Shown here: one piece after another, positions 39,101 to 50,530 of the stretch
Position numbering within the stretch: the first letter of the stretch is position 1
Layout: each line of letters starts with the position of its first letter
Notes under the pieces: model-generated
The model's input: only the letters and a program-made list of their open reading frames with translations
Told to the model about the DNA's origin: nothing
Databases searched by the model: none
Made by a program: the position numbers and the translations under genes
Assembly: GCA_024364735.1 (NCBI GenBank)
Contig: JAGFNQ010008710.1
Location: forward strand, 27,353-91,352
DNA: 64,000 nt
Source of the DNA: Boesenbergia rotunda
Lineage: Eukaryota; Streptophyta; Magnoliopsida; Zingiberales; Zingiberaceae
Direction: 5' to 3'

Positions 39101-40392
39101 GAGAAAGATGTCTTACATAGAATATAAGAAGGATGGCTGAAATGGAGGTTAATGTCGGGTGTTTTATGTGATCGTAAAGTACTTCTAAAACTTAAAGGGA
39201 AGTTCTACAAAACGGCAGTTAAACCTACTATGTTTTATGGTATTGAATGTTGGACTATGACTTGGGCACATGAGTAAAAGATGAAAGTTGTTGAGATGAG
39301 GATGTTAAGGTGGATGTGTGGACATACGAGGATGGACAGAATAAGGAACGAGAGCATTAAAGAGAAAGTCGGAGTTGCATCTATTGAGGAAAAACTTCGA
39401 GAGACACATTTGAGATGGTACAGATATGTACTTAAATGACTAATAAATGTCCCTGTTAGGCGATGTGAACTATGATAAATACGCACATTAAACGAGGAAG
39501 AGGAGGACCAAAAATGACTTGATCGACAATAATAAAACAAGATAAATTTTATTTAAATATAAATGATGATATATTAAGGGACAGAGCCCACTGATGTAGA
39601 AGGATCCATATAGCCGATCCTACCTAGTAGGATAAGACTTGGTTGTTATTATTATTGTATCACTAATAGTGAGACTTCATTATCCTCGGCTTTTCATCGT
39701 CTAAACAGCTGCGGCTTATGTCATGATGTAAATTATATACTGCTGGCATTTGTTATTTACTAAAAGATTTAGCATCTTTGGTTCATTTTTTGACATGCTG
39801 CCATGTTCTCTTTAACAAGGCAAAAGCAGAGGATGTAACTGGTCGAGTGGAGGCCATACTAGAGGAGCTTAGAGCTGCAAGGAATGAAATTTCCGCTCTA
39901 CGAAATACAGTGGCAATACTCAAAGCCTCATCTCTTCTGAATAGAGCCTTTGTTATAGGAACCTCAAACATAAGGTACCAACTTGACACTCATTGCTTAA
40001 TTCATTTCAATTCGTGCTTTACCTGATACCATTGAAAAACTTGGATTTCCAGAGTGGTAGTTGAGTCCATGGACGAAATGGATGCCGATTCCCTCAAAAA
40101 TGCTGCCGAGTTCCTTGTCAATTCTTTGAAAGATCCTGCAGTGGTTGTTTTAGGTTCATGCCCAGGGGATGGGAAGGTAAGTTTAGTCGCTGCATGCACT
40201 CCTTCGGTTGTCAAAAGGGGGATCCAGGCAGGGAAGTTCATAGGAGGCATAGCTAAGCTGTGTGGTGGCGGAGGTGGTGGGAAGCCTAATTTTGCACAAG
40301 CTGGAGGAAGGAAGCCTGAGAATCTACAGGATGCTTTGGAGAAGGCTAGAACTGAACTTATCGCTGCATTAAATGGAAAAGCAAGTGATTGA
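24180..40392 (+). CDS. EMB86: Alanyl-tRNA synthetase, organellar
   Basis: Exons: 24180-24296, 24600-24719, 24816-25018, 25708-25886, 29975-30053, 30411-30545, 30663-30812, 30918-31028, 31108-32028, 36556-36828, 37292-37501, 39820-39974, 40053-40392; about 997 residues if one base is restored. The N-terminus (MEGLKLANAP..., rich in Arg/Ser/Pro) is a transit peptide; relatives serve chloroplasts and mitochondria. The class II aminoacylation core follows (SASLVPDDPTVLLTIAGMLQ, RTNDIENVGRTTRHHTFFEM, DTGMGLERMARIL). Then comes the editing domain with HTATHLL and CGGTH metal ligands, and a C-Ala/DHHA1 tail with a GGGGGGKPNFAQAGG motif. The enzyme charges tRNA-Ala and clears Ser/Gly mischarges. Intron 9 uses a GC donor (AAG|GCAAGA). 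Exon 2 is one base short of the frame needed by exon 3 (stop 24675-24677) unless an acceptor at 24672-24673 is used. An in-frame ATG at 24836 precedes the catalytic core. Confidence 0.93.
26477..27243. repeat. Direct-repeat pair around an LTR-like segment in AlaRS intron 4
   Basis: A segment of about 55 bases with TTGTGTAATTCC, a TACAACRCTAAA word and TGTAGGAATGATGCAA occurs near 26477-26532 and again near 27190-27243. Between them (about 26589-27120) lies an LTR-like stretch with a TATAAATA box near 26920 and a repeated ATACAATTTCCYTATG...GTGATRYCTAAGTTT module. The family is not identified. Confidence 0.4.
27931..28098. mobile_element. GC-rich fold-back MITE (GCCTAGGCG type) in AlaRS intron 4
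   Basis: Ends GTTGTAAAAGTCG and CGATTTTTACAAC are inverted repeats. The interior is made almost entirely of GCCGCCTAGGCGC words that can fold into hairpins. No clear target duplication was found. Confidence 0.65.
28113..29820 (-). mobile_element. Non-autonomous copia-like LTR element in AlaRS intron 4
   Basis: Short LTRs 28113-28262 and 29663-29820 (TGTAGAAT...TTAACA or CTAACA) flank about 1.4 kb without recognisable gag or pol. Beside the right LTR the minus strand reads a degenerate TGGTATCAG primer site, and a GAGGGGAG polypurine tract adjoins the left LTR. The target duplication GTTAT is exact (28108-28112 and 29821-29825). It is antisense to the host gene. Confidence 0.85.
34211..36103 (-). 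mobile_element. Gag-only LTR retrotransposon in AlaRS intron 9
   Basis: LTRs 34211-34629 and 35717-36103 (TGTTATGG or TGTGATGG ... CCATAACA) are bounded by the exact five-base duplication AAGTT (34206-34210 and 36104-36108). A TTGGTATCGGAGC primer site adjoins the right LTR on the minus strand. The interior encodes only a broken gypsy-type gag (35714-35013): MGDSQALQQRFDAFLKIYQE, then a retrotrans_gag core containing WEEFKDQCNLRFG. Protease, RT and integrase are absent, so it must have been mobilised in trans. Confidence 0.88.
38086..38470. repeat. AC microsatellite plus strand-asymmetric purine-rich stretch
   Basis: A short ACACAC run (about 38090-38105) leads into about 350 bases that are strongly G/A-rich on the plus strand (GAGAGAG, GGGAGG, AAAGGA). 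It lies in AlaRS intron 11. ORFs read from the opposite strand are Ser/Leu/Phe low complexity and not genes. Confidence 0.6.
38946..39655 (+). mobile_element. LINE (non-LTR retrotransposon) 3' fragment in AlaRS intron 11
   Basis: The plus strand, with several stops, reads ESFKYLGLFLQSDGGIEKDV, KTAVKPTMFYGIECWTM, MRMLRWMCGHTRMDRIRNE and LRETHLRWY, the well-known C-terminal part of plant LINE reverse-transcriptase ORFs. The 3' end TTGGTTGTTATTATTATTG is the simple-repeat tail expected of the group. The fragment is 5'-truncated and dead. Confidence 0.85.
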
Positions 40393-41010
40393 CAATGAAA
40401 TTGATTTGATCAGAAAGACTAATGTCAAGTACAGATCTGTGTATATAAGCATTTATAGTAACTGATGGGGACTATCTTGAGTTATTTCTATGAAATATCA
40501 AGTGAACAATGATATTGACGGTAGGACGCATTTAAAATTGCTATATTTTCAAAAGGTGCATCTGATTTTTTTTAAGAACGCATTTGAAATTGCTATATTT
40601 TATTTCCCCATCAATTATTATGGTGTTACATTTGCAAAAAAAAAAAATAAATTAACGAGGTTGGATAATATCGAATCTGTTTTATGAAAAATTTTTACCG
40701 ATCATTAGGGTAAATCGGGAAGTGTTCGTGATGGATGGTCCAAAAGCTCAGTGTAATGGTTCGTGTTTCATTTAGAAGATAATTTTTTATAAAATATATC
40801 GTAATTAGGGATTTATGACTGTCTGGGATGAAAATTAGTCACTATAGCTTTAGGGCTGCATTTGAAAATAGTATCACAGTGACATTGCATTTTAAAAAAT
40901 AGTATTATTATGTTGTTGATTTTTAAAATACGGTATTGATGTAGGGAAGAAATTTTCAAATGTTACGTTTGAATAGAGGTAGTTTTCAAAAAATTAGTCA
41001 CTGTAGTTAT
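40393..41010. other. AlaRS 3' flank
   Basis: The first 200-300 bases are presumably 3' UTR. The remainder holds a decayed SINE-like repeat (40690-40870) and ends at the copia target duplication GTTAT at 41006-41010. Confidence 0.45.
40690..40870 (-). mobile_element. Decayed copy of the SINE-like repeat at 60950-61130
   Basis: Shares the exact word GGTAAATCGGGAAGTG and, in the same order, degenerate matches to the AAAGCTCAG, GGTTCG, CATTT and TAGGGAT segments of the later copy. Confidence 0.6.
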
Positions 41011-41863
41011 TGTAAAATACAATAAAGCCGATACTTAAGTAGATAATAAATAAAGATATGTAGAAATCTGATAAGAAAAAGAGCCGAGTTAGAAATAGTT
41101 ATCCGATTGAAGCGCCGGTGTGCCGACTGTCCTTAGAGAATTGATTGTCGCCCTACGGTGCAAAGGCTCCCGGCAAAACTCCCCCAAGATCCGATAACCA
41201 CGCAGCGTCGTAGGTGCACTCCAAGACGATCGCTGCTCGCGGAGACAACCTCAAATCGCACAAGGCGAAGCCTCAAGACCCAAAACCGATCGCAGAAGAC
41301 GAAGAAAAGCGAAAGGAGAAAACCGCTGATCGCTCAGAGGGAGGAGAGAAGAAAGCAGTGAATGAGTGAATTGCTCCCCTTCTCCTTTTATAGATCCGAA
41401 GAGGCAAACCTTTGCCTCTTCTCTCTGAGGAATCACGACCACCCGAAGCGAGGAGTCGCGTCGAGCGCCGCTGGGAAGGGCGCGGTTTCTCAAAAAAAGA
41501 ATAAAAATAAATAAATAAAAGGAAAGAAAAAATAAAACCAAACCAAATTGGTTTAGGAATCAAACCGAACCGAAATCTGCAAAACCAAACCGGGCCGCCC
41601 GCAAGCTCGAGGCTCACGGGCTGGGGATTTGCACCCCCCCTGCGCGCGATAATCGCGTGTGTCGCGCCCGGTTTATGGATTTCCGGCCCAGACCCCCTGA
41701 AACCACCTGGTTTGGGCTCAACCCGCGTATGCGTGTAGGTCCCCCTAAGCCATCTAAGCATGGTTGGAATGACTTCATATATAAGGCATTCCAACTCCGA
41801 TAGCTTAGCAATGTGGGACTAAACTTCCTTTAATAAATTTGAAATTTTAAACAAAATTCAACA
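41011..41863 (-). repeat. 3' LTR of the full-length copia element
   Basis: An 853-base copy. ORFs inside it (for example 41273-41794) are non-coding LTR sequence. Confidence 0.92.
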
Positions 41864-42381
41864 ATCCCCCACAAATTTCAAATTATAATAAATAATAAAA
41901 CAGGTCTTGAAGCTTTGTTGTAATGAGCTTTTAGTGAAAATACCTTCCGGTTTGAATTTTCACCTAAGTAAACTAATCTTATTCACACAGGTTTGAAGTG
42001 AACTAAGTCTTGAACTTAAACCTTTAATATGTGAAAATCAATTGGCAACAACTCATCACAGGCGACGGTTGAATCCTTCTGGGTTGGTGCATTACGGCCA
42101 TGCCACCGAATCTTGTTTCATAAGTGTTAAGGAGAGTTGCCCAGACCCCCTACACTGCGGCCTCACAGTTACACTTACATAGGTGAGTTCTCCAAGGATG
42201 TACTGCAAGCATCCTGTCATAAAGACCTCGAACTCATTAAGAGCCTTAAGTTCATCCTTACTAGCAGTCAAGCATCTATCCAGGGAAGAGACTTTGAGAT
42301 TATATCTCAATTAATTTATGCTTACGGTTCACCTTTATAGCTTGTTTATACCACATTGAACCTATTTCTTGGGATCTCCAA

Positions 42382-43455
42382 TCAGATAGGTTGGGTTGCC
42401 GCTATAGATGAAACCAGAATAGGCCTCAGTCTCATTCCCTTACTGGATCTCTTGATTTTCTCAGAATCAAGTCCTTTTGTGAGTGGATCAGCAATATTGT
42501 CTTTAGAACTTACAAAGTCCAATGACACCACTCCTAGAGACACTAGCTCACGAACATATTTCAATCTTATTCGTACATATCTCTTCTATTTTTGGTTATA
42601 CTTGGAGCTTCTAATCTGAGCTATTGTTGTTTGATTATCACAGTTCACTGAAATAGGAGGTATTGGCTTCACAATCAAGGGAATCTCAGTAAGAAGACCC
42701 TTAAGCCAATCAACTTCAGTTACTGTGGTATCCAAAGCACACAATTCTGCCTCAGCTGTAGAACGGGATATGATCGTCTGTTTAACAGACCTCCAAGCAA
42801 CTGCACCGCCTCCAAGTGTAAAAACATAGCCAGTAACGCCTTTACACTCAGCGGTGTCAGCTATCCAACTGACATCACTATATCCCTCCAGGACTGCAGG
42901 GAACCTCCCATAGCACAAGCCCAAGGATATAGTACCCTTTAGGTATCTGAGTACTCTGTCTAATGCATCCCAATGTGTTCTATCCGGACAGCTGGTAAAC
43001 CTGCTCAATTTAGTTATAGCAAACGAAATATCAGGTCTAGAACAATTTACCAAATACATTAGACTATCAATTATTTGGGAATATCTTAATTGAGACACAG
43101 CCACGCCACTCTTATTCTTGTGGAGAGTCTTTGAAGGATCATAGGGTGTGACTACAGATTTTATGTGGCTATAGCCATATTTCTCTAACACTTTCTCAAC
43201 ATAGTGTGCCTGAGAAATTGCTATTCCATCAGTTGAGCGAGTCAACTTCAGCCCTAAAATCACATCAGCACAACCCATATCCTTCATATCAAACTTACCA
43301 CTTAAGAGAGCTTTGGTCTCGTTAATAATTGAAAGGTTAGATCCAAAAAGTAAAATATCATCTACATACAAACATAAAATGATACATTTTTCTCCTTTCA
43401 TTTTAGTATATACACATTTATCAGAGTCATTAATTTCAAAGCCAAATGATAGCAT
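42382..43455 (-). pseudogene. Copia RT (second half) and RNase H
   Basis: The RT active-site segment CLYVDDILLFG is followed by SRPDISFAITKLSRF and RNase H (VAWRSVKQTIISRSTAEAEL). A stop near 42583-42585 separates the last part, KYVRELVSLG...NIADPLTKGL (42564-42382). Confidence 0.9.
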
Positions 43456-43476
43456 AGCTCTATCAAATTTTTCGTG

Positions 43477-43887
43477 TCATTGCTTTGGGGCTTGTTTCAA
43501 ACCATAAAGAGATTTTACTAACTTACAGACTTTATTTTCACTTCCAGAAACTACATATCCCTCTGGCTGATCCATATATATCTCTTCTTCGAGATCTCCA
43601 TTAAGAAATGCCGTTTTGACATCCATTTGATGGACCTCAAGATGATATATGGATGCCAGTGCTATCAATACTCGGATTGTAGTAATTCTAGTAACAGGAG
43701 AATAAGTGTCAAAATAGTCAATCCCTTCTTTCTGTTTGAATCCCTTAGCAACCAGGCGAGCTTTGAACTTATCTACTGGCCCATCAGGTTTTAACTTCCT
43801 CTTAAATACCCATTTACATCCAATGGTGGTGCAACCAGGAGGCAAATCTACTAACTCCCAAGTGGCATTAGAGATAATAGAGTCCAT
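43477..43887 (-). pseudogene. Copia RT (first half)
   Basis: Contains WELVDLPPGCTTIGCKWVFK, FKARLVAKGFKQKEGIDYF and VKTAFLNGDLEEEIYMDQPE. It ends LKQAPKQ-stop where the family has Trp (TGG to TGA). Confidence 0.9.
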
Positions 43888-43908
43888 TTCATTTTTAATG
43901 GCTTCTTT

Positions 43909-44997
43909 CTAGTGTTTAGCTTCAGGAGAAGCTATAACATCTCTATATGTCACAGGGTCACCTTCTATATTATAGGTGATATAGTCTTGGCCTAAATCCT
44001 TAGACACACGTTGCCTCTTACTCCTTCTCAATTCTGTACACTCACTAGATTCATCTAATCTAGAGTGACTTGAGGAAGGTACACCCACTAAGGATAATGG
44101 GACTTCTATGGAGGCAGAGTTATCTCTAGTAGGAGTACTAGAAATAGACTGAGGTGTTCTAGTCTTCATAGGAAATATATCCTCAAAGAATGTAGCATCA
44201 CGAAGTTCTACAATAGTATTTGCATCTATTCTAGAAATTTCTGATTTAATAATCAGAAACCTATATGCAGAACTATTCTGAGCATAACCCAAGAAGACAC
44301 ATCTATAGTCTTTGGACCAAGTTTTTTTCCTTTTGTGTTCAGGTACTAGTACTTTTGCAAGGCACCCCCACACTTTAAGGTATTTTAAACTTGTCCTTCG
44401 ACCTTTCCAAAGTTCATATGGGCTTTTATCCCTTGACTTCATTGGTACTCTGTTTAACACATGATAAGCAGTGTATAGAGCCTCCCCCCACAAGAAATTG
44501 GGTAACCCAGAACTGCCTAACATGGAATTAATCATATCTTCAAGGGTTCGATTTTTGCGTTCTGCTACACCATTAGATTGAGGACTATATGGAGCAGTGA
44601 CCTCATGAATTATACCTGAATCTTGACAGAATTTTTGAAACAGGTTTGAGGTGAACTCTCCACCCCTATCAGACCTTATCCTCTTAATGGTTTGGTTTGT
44701 TTGATTTTCAGCTTCAGATTTGAAGATCATAAATTTATCTAAAGCTTCATCTTTAGTTTTCAGCAAATAAACATAGCAATAACGAGAGTAATCATTAATG
44801 AAGGTAATGAAATACCTTTTATGGTCTTTCGTTATTAAACCGTTAAACTCACAACAGTCAGTATGAATTGATTCTAAAATATTAGAATTTCTATCAACTG
44901 ATTTGAAGGGTTTACGGGGCTGTTTATATTGCACACAAACTTCACATTTTTTCTTATCATTTATGGCATGCTTAGGAATCATGTCAAGATTCATCAT
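43909..44997 (-). pseudogene. Copia integrase
   Basis: Carries the CEVCVQYKQ zinc-finger end and the D-D-E core: HTDCCEF, IRSDRGGEFTS and NGVAERKNRTLEDM. It is followed by the WGCLAKVLVPEHKRKK region. It ends EAKH-stop where Trp is expected (TAG for TGG). Confidence 0.9.
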
Positions 44998-45039
44998 CCT
45001 TTTTATAGTTTGAAAATTAACATGTCCTAATCTATCATG

Positions 45040-46365
45040 TCACACATCATAAGACTCAATGTTATAAGAACAACCAATATTAATAATCGTATTTTCAACA
45101 TTGAGTTTAAATAAACCTTCATTAAGGTAACCCTTTCCAATAAAGGTTCCTAAATGTAACAATACAACTTTATTACATTTGAAGTTTAGCTCATAACCAG
45201 CACGAACTAATTTTGACCCGCTAATCAAATTCCGTCGGACCGCTGGAACATGATGCACCTCATGCAGTGACAGGACCTTCCCTGAGGTAAATCTCAAGTC
45301 AACTCGTCCAATCCCTAACACTCTGGCTGCAGAATGATTCCCCATGGTTATGGAAGTCCCTTCAATTACCTGATAAGTAAGGAAGGCAGAGCGATCAGCA
45401 CAACAGTGCACATTAGCACCTGTATCAACTAACCACTCATTGGGTTGATAAATCAAATTTAGTTCGGGGTTAATGGAAACGAACCCATTGCTGGTGCAAG
45501 TCACAACATTGACCTGCGCCTTGGTGTTGGGCACATTGCCTTGGTTCTTCTTCTTGTCCTTCCGTTCAGGACAGAATTTGGCAAAATGTCCAACTTGTCC
45601 ACAAGCCCAGCACGGCCTAGTCCCATGCTTCTTCTGAACCTTTAGTTTGAGTTTCATTTTGTTTTTCATTTTTTGGTTCTTGAACTTGTTCTTGTCAGAA
45701 GAAACTACCACATTTGCCTTTGGAGCAAAATCTATGGGCATCCCCTTATCATCATCCTTATGTTGCTTCCGATGTTCTTCCTCGATATTTAAGACAATCA
45801 TTAAATCTTCAAGAGAGATTTTACCTCTCCTGTGTTTAAGTGTCATGCCAAAATCTTCCCAACTCGGAGGCAACTTTTCGATGATAGACAAGACTTGAAG
45901 TTTCTCGGGTATCAGCATTTCTCTATCGGCAAGACCGTGAATCAAAATTTGAAATTCATGGGTTTGCTCAATGACAGATCTACCTTCAACCATTTTGAAG
46001 TTTAAGAACTTCCCCACGGTGTACTTCTCTAAACCAGAGTCCTCGGAGTTATATTTTTTATCCAAAGATTTCCATAACTCTTTGGCCGAGGTTGTAGAGC
46101 AGTACACATCAAATAGTGCGTCAGAGAGGGCGGACAGGATTCTCCCATGGCAGAGATAATCCCTCTGTTTAAACTTCTCAGTACAAGCACTACGGGCAGG
46201 TTCTTCTTCATCAGGTGAAGGAGGATCCGATTCTATAACGGAGAAAAGCCCCAGCGTAGTAAGCCAAAATTTCATTCGTTGTTGCAAACGTTTGAAGTTT
46301 TGCCCGGAAAACCTCTCGGGTTTGGCGCTAGCCTCATCAGACCCCGACATTCTAATATTTAACAT
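45040..46365 (-). pseudogene. Copia gag and protease
   Basis: This 441-codon ORF starts MLNIRMSG. It has a UBN2-type gag, a zinc knuckle CWACGQVGHFAKFC (CX2CX4HX4C) and the protease motif WLVDTGANVHCC. It ends YDV-stop directly before HDRLGHVNF, the start of the pre-integrase region. The stop is TGA; TGG (Trp) one base away, or a Cys codon, would restore the frame. Confidence 0.92.
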
Positions 46366-46396
46366 GTCTACTTAGGCACAATCAATTCTCTAAGAT

Positions 46397-47252
46397 TGTA
46401 AAATACAATAAAGCAGGCACTTAAGTAGACAATAAATAAAGATATGCAGGAATCTGATAAGAAAAAGAGCCGAGTTAGAAATAGTTATCCGGTTGAAGCG
46501 CCGGCGTGCCGACTGTCCTTAGAGAATTGATTGCCGCCCTACGGTGCAAAGGCTCCCGGCAAAACTCCCCCAAGATCCGACAACCACGCAGCGTCATAGG
46601 TGCACTCCAAGACGATCGCTGCTCGCGGAGACAACCTCAGATCGCACAAGGCGAAGCCTCAAGACCCAAAATCGATCGCAGAAGACAAAGAAAAGCGAAA
46701 GGAGAAAAGCGCTGATCGCTCAGAGGGAGAAGGAGAGAAGAAAGCAGTGAATGAGTGAATTGCTTCTTCCCCTTCTCCTTTTATAGATCCGAAGAGGCAA
46801 ACCTTTGCCTCTTCTCTCTGAGGAATCGCGACCACCCGAAGCGAGGAGTCGCGTCGAGCGCCGCTGGGAAGGGCGTGGTTTCTCAAAAAAAAAGAATAAA
46901 AATAAATAAATAAAAGGAAAGAAAAAATAAAACCAAACCAAATTGGTTTAGGAATCAAACCGAACCGAAATCTACAAAACCAAACCGGGCCGCCCGCAAG
47001 CGCGAGGCTCACGGGCTGGGGATTTGCACCCCCGCTGCGCGCGATAATCGCGTGCGTTGCACCCGGTTTATGGATTTCCGGCCCATACCCCCTGAAACCA
47101 CCTGGTTTGGGCTCAACCCGCGCATGCGTGTAACTAAGCCATCTAAGCATGGTTGGAATGACTTCATATATAAGGCATTCCAACTCCGATAGTTTAGCAA
47201 TGTGGGACTAAACTTCCTTCAATAAATTTGAAATTCCAAACAAAATTCAACA
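46397..47252 (-). repeat. 5' LTR of the full-length copia element
   Basis: An 856-base partner of 41011-41863. A TATATAAGG-like box (reverse strand, about 47167-47175) may be its promoter. Confidence 0.92.
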
Positions 47253-47257
47253 GTTAT

Positions 47258-49914
47258 ATAGATCACTAGACGTGGTTTTGGGTTTATCTTGTGGATTTGG
47301 TAATGATATGGATTGTTCAAGATGATATCGGACCTAATTGTTATTTGTTTTAGCAGCACTCTATTCGATTTAGTTGGTTCTGATTTTTAGGGTTCTTGTT
47401 ACCCGGATCTATGGGTCTGTGAATAATAGTAAGGTTTTGGAACTAATAGTAAGATGGAACTTTTGATCTTTGATTTGGTATTGGCTATAGAATCAAGTCC
47501 TTTTTTTGGGTTAACTCTACTTTCATCTTGCCAATTTATTGTCATGATGTTTTGAGTTCTGTAGGTTGGATGTTTGTAGATTTATGCCAAAATTCAATCT
47601 AATTGCTTTCATGTTGTTACCGCGAACCTTATTTTAGTTACTGGATCTAGATTTTTGGCGTGTGAAGCTGAAATGGGACGTTCATTGGATTCTTTAGGTC
47701 GAATTCCTTTGATCTGTTAGTTCATGGTTTTGTTGGAGCTATACGAGTAGTTCTATTTGTTTCTTGTTGTTCTGATATTGTAGGATTTGATACCTTGATC
47801 AGATTAGGGATATATTTTAGATTGTAATGAGTTTCCATTTAAGATCTATTTTCTTGCTATTGTAGGATTAGAGTTTAACCTATAGATTCTTCATGTTTCT
47901 GTTGTGGATTGAAAATAGGTAGGGGAGCAGTTGGTTGGGTTATGGATTAGGTTTAAGTTGAAATTTAAATCTAATAACCTAAACTTGATAAACTTGGGTT
48001 TGAAAATCTAACACGAATCTAATCTTGATAACTTGGAATAATTAAGAGCTAATCATTTAATTATGATTAATTAAATAAAATAGGATAATTAAGACGATCC
48101 TAAATAAGTAAGCTCGTTTAGCTATATATTACATGTTATTGTAGCTAAACCTTATGCCTTCGATACAGGGCATTGATTGGATTTATTATCGATGATTATT
48201 GGATGAGGGTTTTCTTCTGATACGAGCATCTTCATTTTGAGGTGAGTACTTCTTGCTTGTCTCTTTAGAACCACTTTATCTTATGCATGACTACTTTATT
48301 GATTGTAGTAGGCTATTTTTACCTTAAATCTGTTTCTTTTATTTTCCTGCTTGATATATGCTGCTTGACCCTTGAGATTATCCAAAACTTATGTCTATAC
48401 AGTCTCGTGTTTGACATTCTTACTTTGTACGGTACATACATGTGTAGGTGTACATAGGAGTTGTGATATGTTACATTATACCTGACATTGATCGGTTATT
48501 AGACATACTTTGCATCGATATACTTTGTTATATGATTTCTCGGTCATGATATATGATTTATACCTGTGCATATCATATTGAGGTATAGATGAGGGCTTGG
48601 TAGGTGTTGCATGTGTTAGAGTCATGTACCATCCTTGCATTGATGCATGCTGACGATCATCAGCTCCTATGTAGTCTGAGCCCATCGTCAGTCACATTAG
48701 GATATGTACACACATCTACTCAGGGGTTAGTGGCTATTAGAGAGTGTGTGCATTTGCTCTGTATTGCTCCGCTCGGTCGCTTTTGGATAGCGGTTCTGGA
48801 GCGTGGTAACAGTCAGGGATCCCTTCTCGTCCCGTTGACATGAGGAGATGAGAGTGAGACTCACCCATTGCCTGGGGTAGGAGGGTGGTCCTCCAACAAC
48901 ATCCTGTCCACTCGGTCACTAAGGAACAGTGATAGCAGAGTGCGTACAGTTGTCACAGTCCTACCCACTCACCCGTTCATTTATGATTAGTGAACGGTGG
49001 CCTGACTGGTGTAAGGGGTGACACATTTCATTGCATTGTGTGCATATGATGCATCATGTATTTGTTTGTGCTTCTGCATTAATTGATTGCTGCATATGTT
49101 TGATATGCACATATAGGAAATATGTGTACTTTGGATTGTGTATTGTACTTGTTCTATAGGGCTTGATTGCACTACCCTGCGGATAGATAGATTTTGATAT
49201 GTATATATACATTTTCAGCACTTATGTATATTATTATTCTCCTTAGAGATTGTATCATGTTATTTTCTTATAGCTTGTTTAGCTATTTATGTGGCCATAC
49301 ATGTTTACCTCTATACTCGCATATTCCACTTGGACTCACCATCCTTCACCCTATTTTTATTTTCAGATTGATGTATGCCAGGGGAGTCCGGTTGCTAGTC
49401 CCATGCTCGTGACGACGCCCATTTTTAGTTTTCTGCTTTACTTACGGATTTTTAGCATGTTATATTTCACACGCTGCACTGATTTGTTCGTGGACTTGTA
49501 TTGGTGTGGTTTTTCATGATTGTACTTTTGAGTCTATGTTGGACTATATGCGATATGGTTATGCTGCGTGCCTACCCAGATGGCAGCTTAGGTAAGTCCG
49601 TATTTTGATTTATAGATATGGATGCATGTCTTTTATATGATATATCTTTATTTGAGGCTTGAGGCCAAATATATACTGTATAATGTTGTATAAATGTTCT
49701 AAATTGTCTATCGTAAAGGGGAGATACTGTCTGATTATATAGTGGACCGACGACTCCCCTCCGGGGGAGTGACAGATTTATTTTTTTTGCTTCACGGATA
49801 ATGATGAGTTAAGGATGGGAGCATGATTTTTTCTATTGTGGGGGGCTTACAATCAAGAGTGGAGGTTTGAGAGAGACAGCTTTATCTTTGTTTTTTGCTG
49901 CCAGATTGCGAAGC
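47258..49914. other. Unclassified repeat-like region without coding sequence
   Basis: About 2.6 kb with only short ORFs. Moderate GC content in the middle (48600-49020) and long non-coding character resemble an LTR or untranslated region of a retrotransposon. I found no second copy in the window and no coding domain, so the origin is not established. Confidence 0.3.
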
Positions 49915-50530
49915 TTGTATGGTAGGTACTATAAAGTAGCTACTACAATGTATAATAGTTTTACTGGCTAATAAAGCTAGTTAGAGCTTGTAGTAGCTAT
50001 TAACTAGTAATTGCTACAACACATTTGATTTTGTAGCAATTCTTGTCTAGTAGCTGATACAATGTATAGCAAGTACTTGTACACATGTTTAACGTTGTAA
50101 CAATTATTGTCCAGTAGCTTCTACAACGTGTAGCAAGTACTTATACAAAATCTACTACAATGTTGTAGCAGTTGGTTTAAGGTAGCTGCTATAACGTGGT
50201 TAAGCAGAGCTAGTTTGCTTTCACGTTGTAGTAGCAAGGTAAATATTTCTACAAATCTACTATTGACCAACTATAAATAAAATTATAGTTGATTCTGCTT
50301 CAATAACTGTATAAAGTGTCTCAGTTCTTTGTAGTAGGACTTCTACGTTATAGCGTCTTATAAAATTTCACAACGCAAACATTTGCCAAGTTTCTTGCAA
50401 ATAAGATAACCAAAAAAATTATAACAATTTTCCCATTGTAGCAGTTTTATAGTTTTAACAGTTTCAAGATTATAGCAGCAACAAGGTTATAGCAACAACT
50501 TTGAGATACCTACTACAATATGTATCACCA
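49915..50530. repeat. Degenerate array of GTAGCTRCTACAACG-like words
   Basis: Both orientations of a short motif around TAGTAGCTNCTACAACGT recur a dozen or more times at irregular spacing. Such dense bidirectional short motifs are typical of the subterminal region of CACTA-type DNA transposons. No CACTA terminus or transposase was seen, so the class is inference. Confidence 0.45.

Larger units (their letters stand above)
41011..47252 (-). mobile_element. Full-length Ty1/copia retrotransposon
   Basis: LTRs 41011-41863 and 46397-47252 are TG...CA and bounded by the exact duplication GTTAT (41006-41010 and 47253-47257). The polypurine tract TTTGTGGGGGAT adjoins the left LTR on the minus strand. 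Coding order on the minus strand is gag, protease, integrase, RT, RNase H, as in copia elements. All domains are present, but at least four stop codons break the polyprotein. The LTRs differ at scattered sites and by small indels (for example near 41731), so the insertion is not very recent. Confidence 0.95.

Noticed and set aside
41273..41794. 173-codon ORF, with a near-identical one at 46659-47183
   Set aside because: Both lie inside the two LTRs of the copia element; the duplication is explained by the LTRs, with no coding signature.
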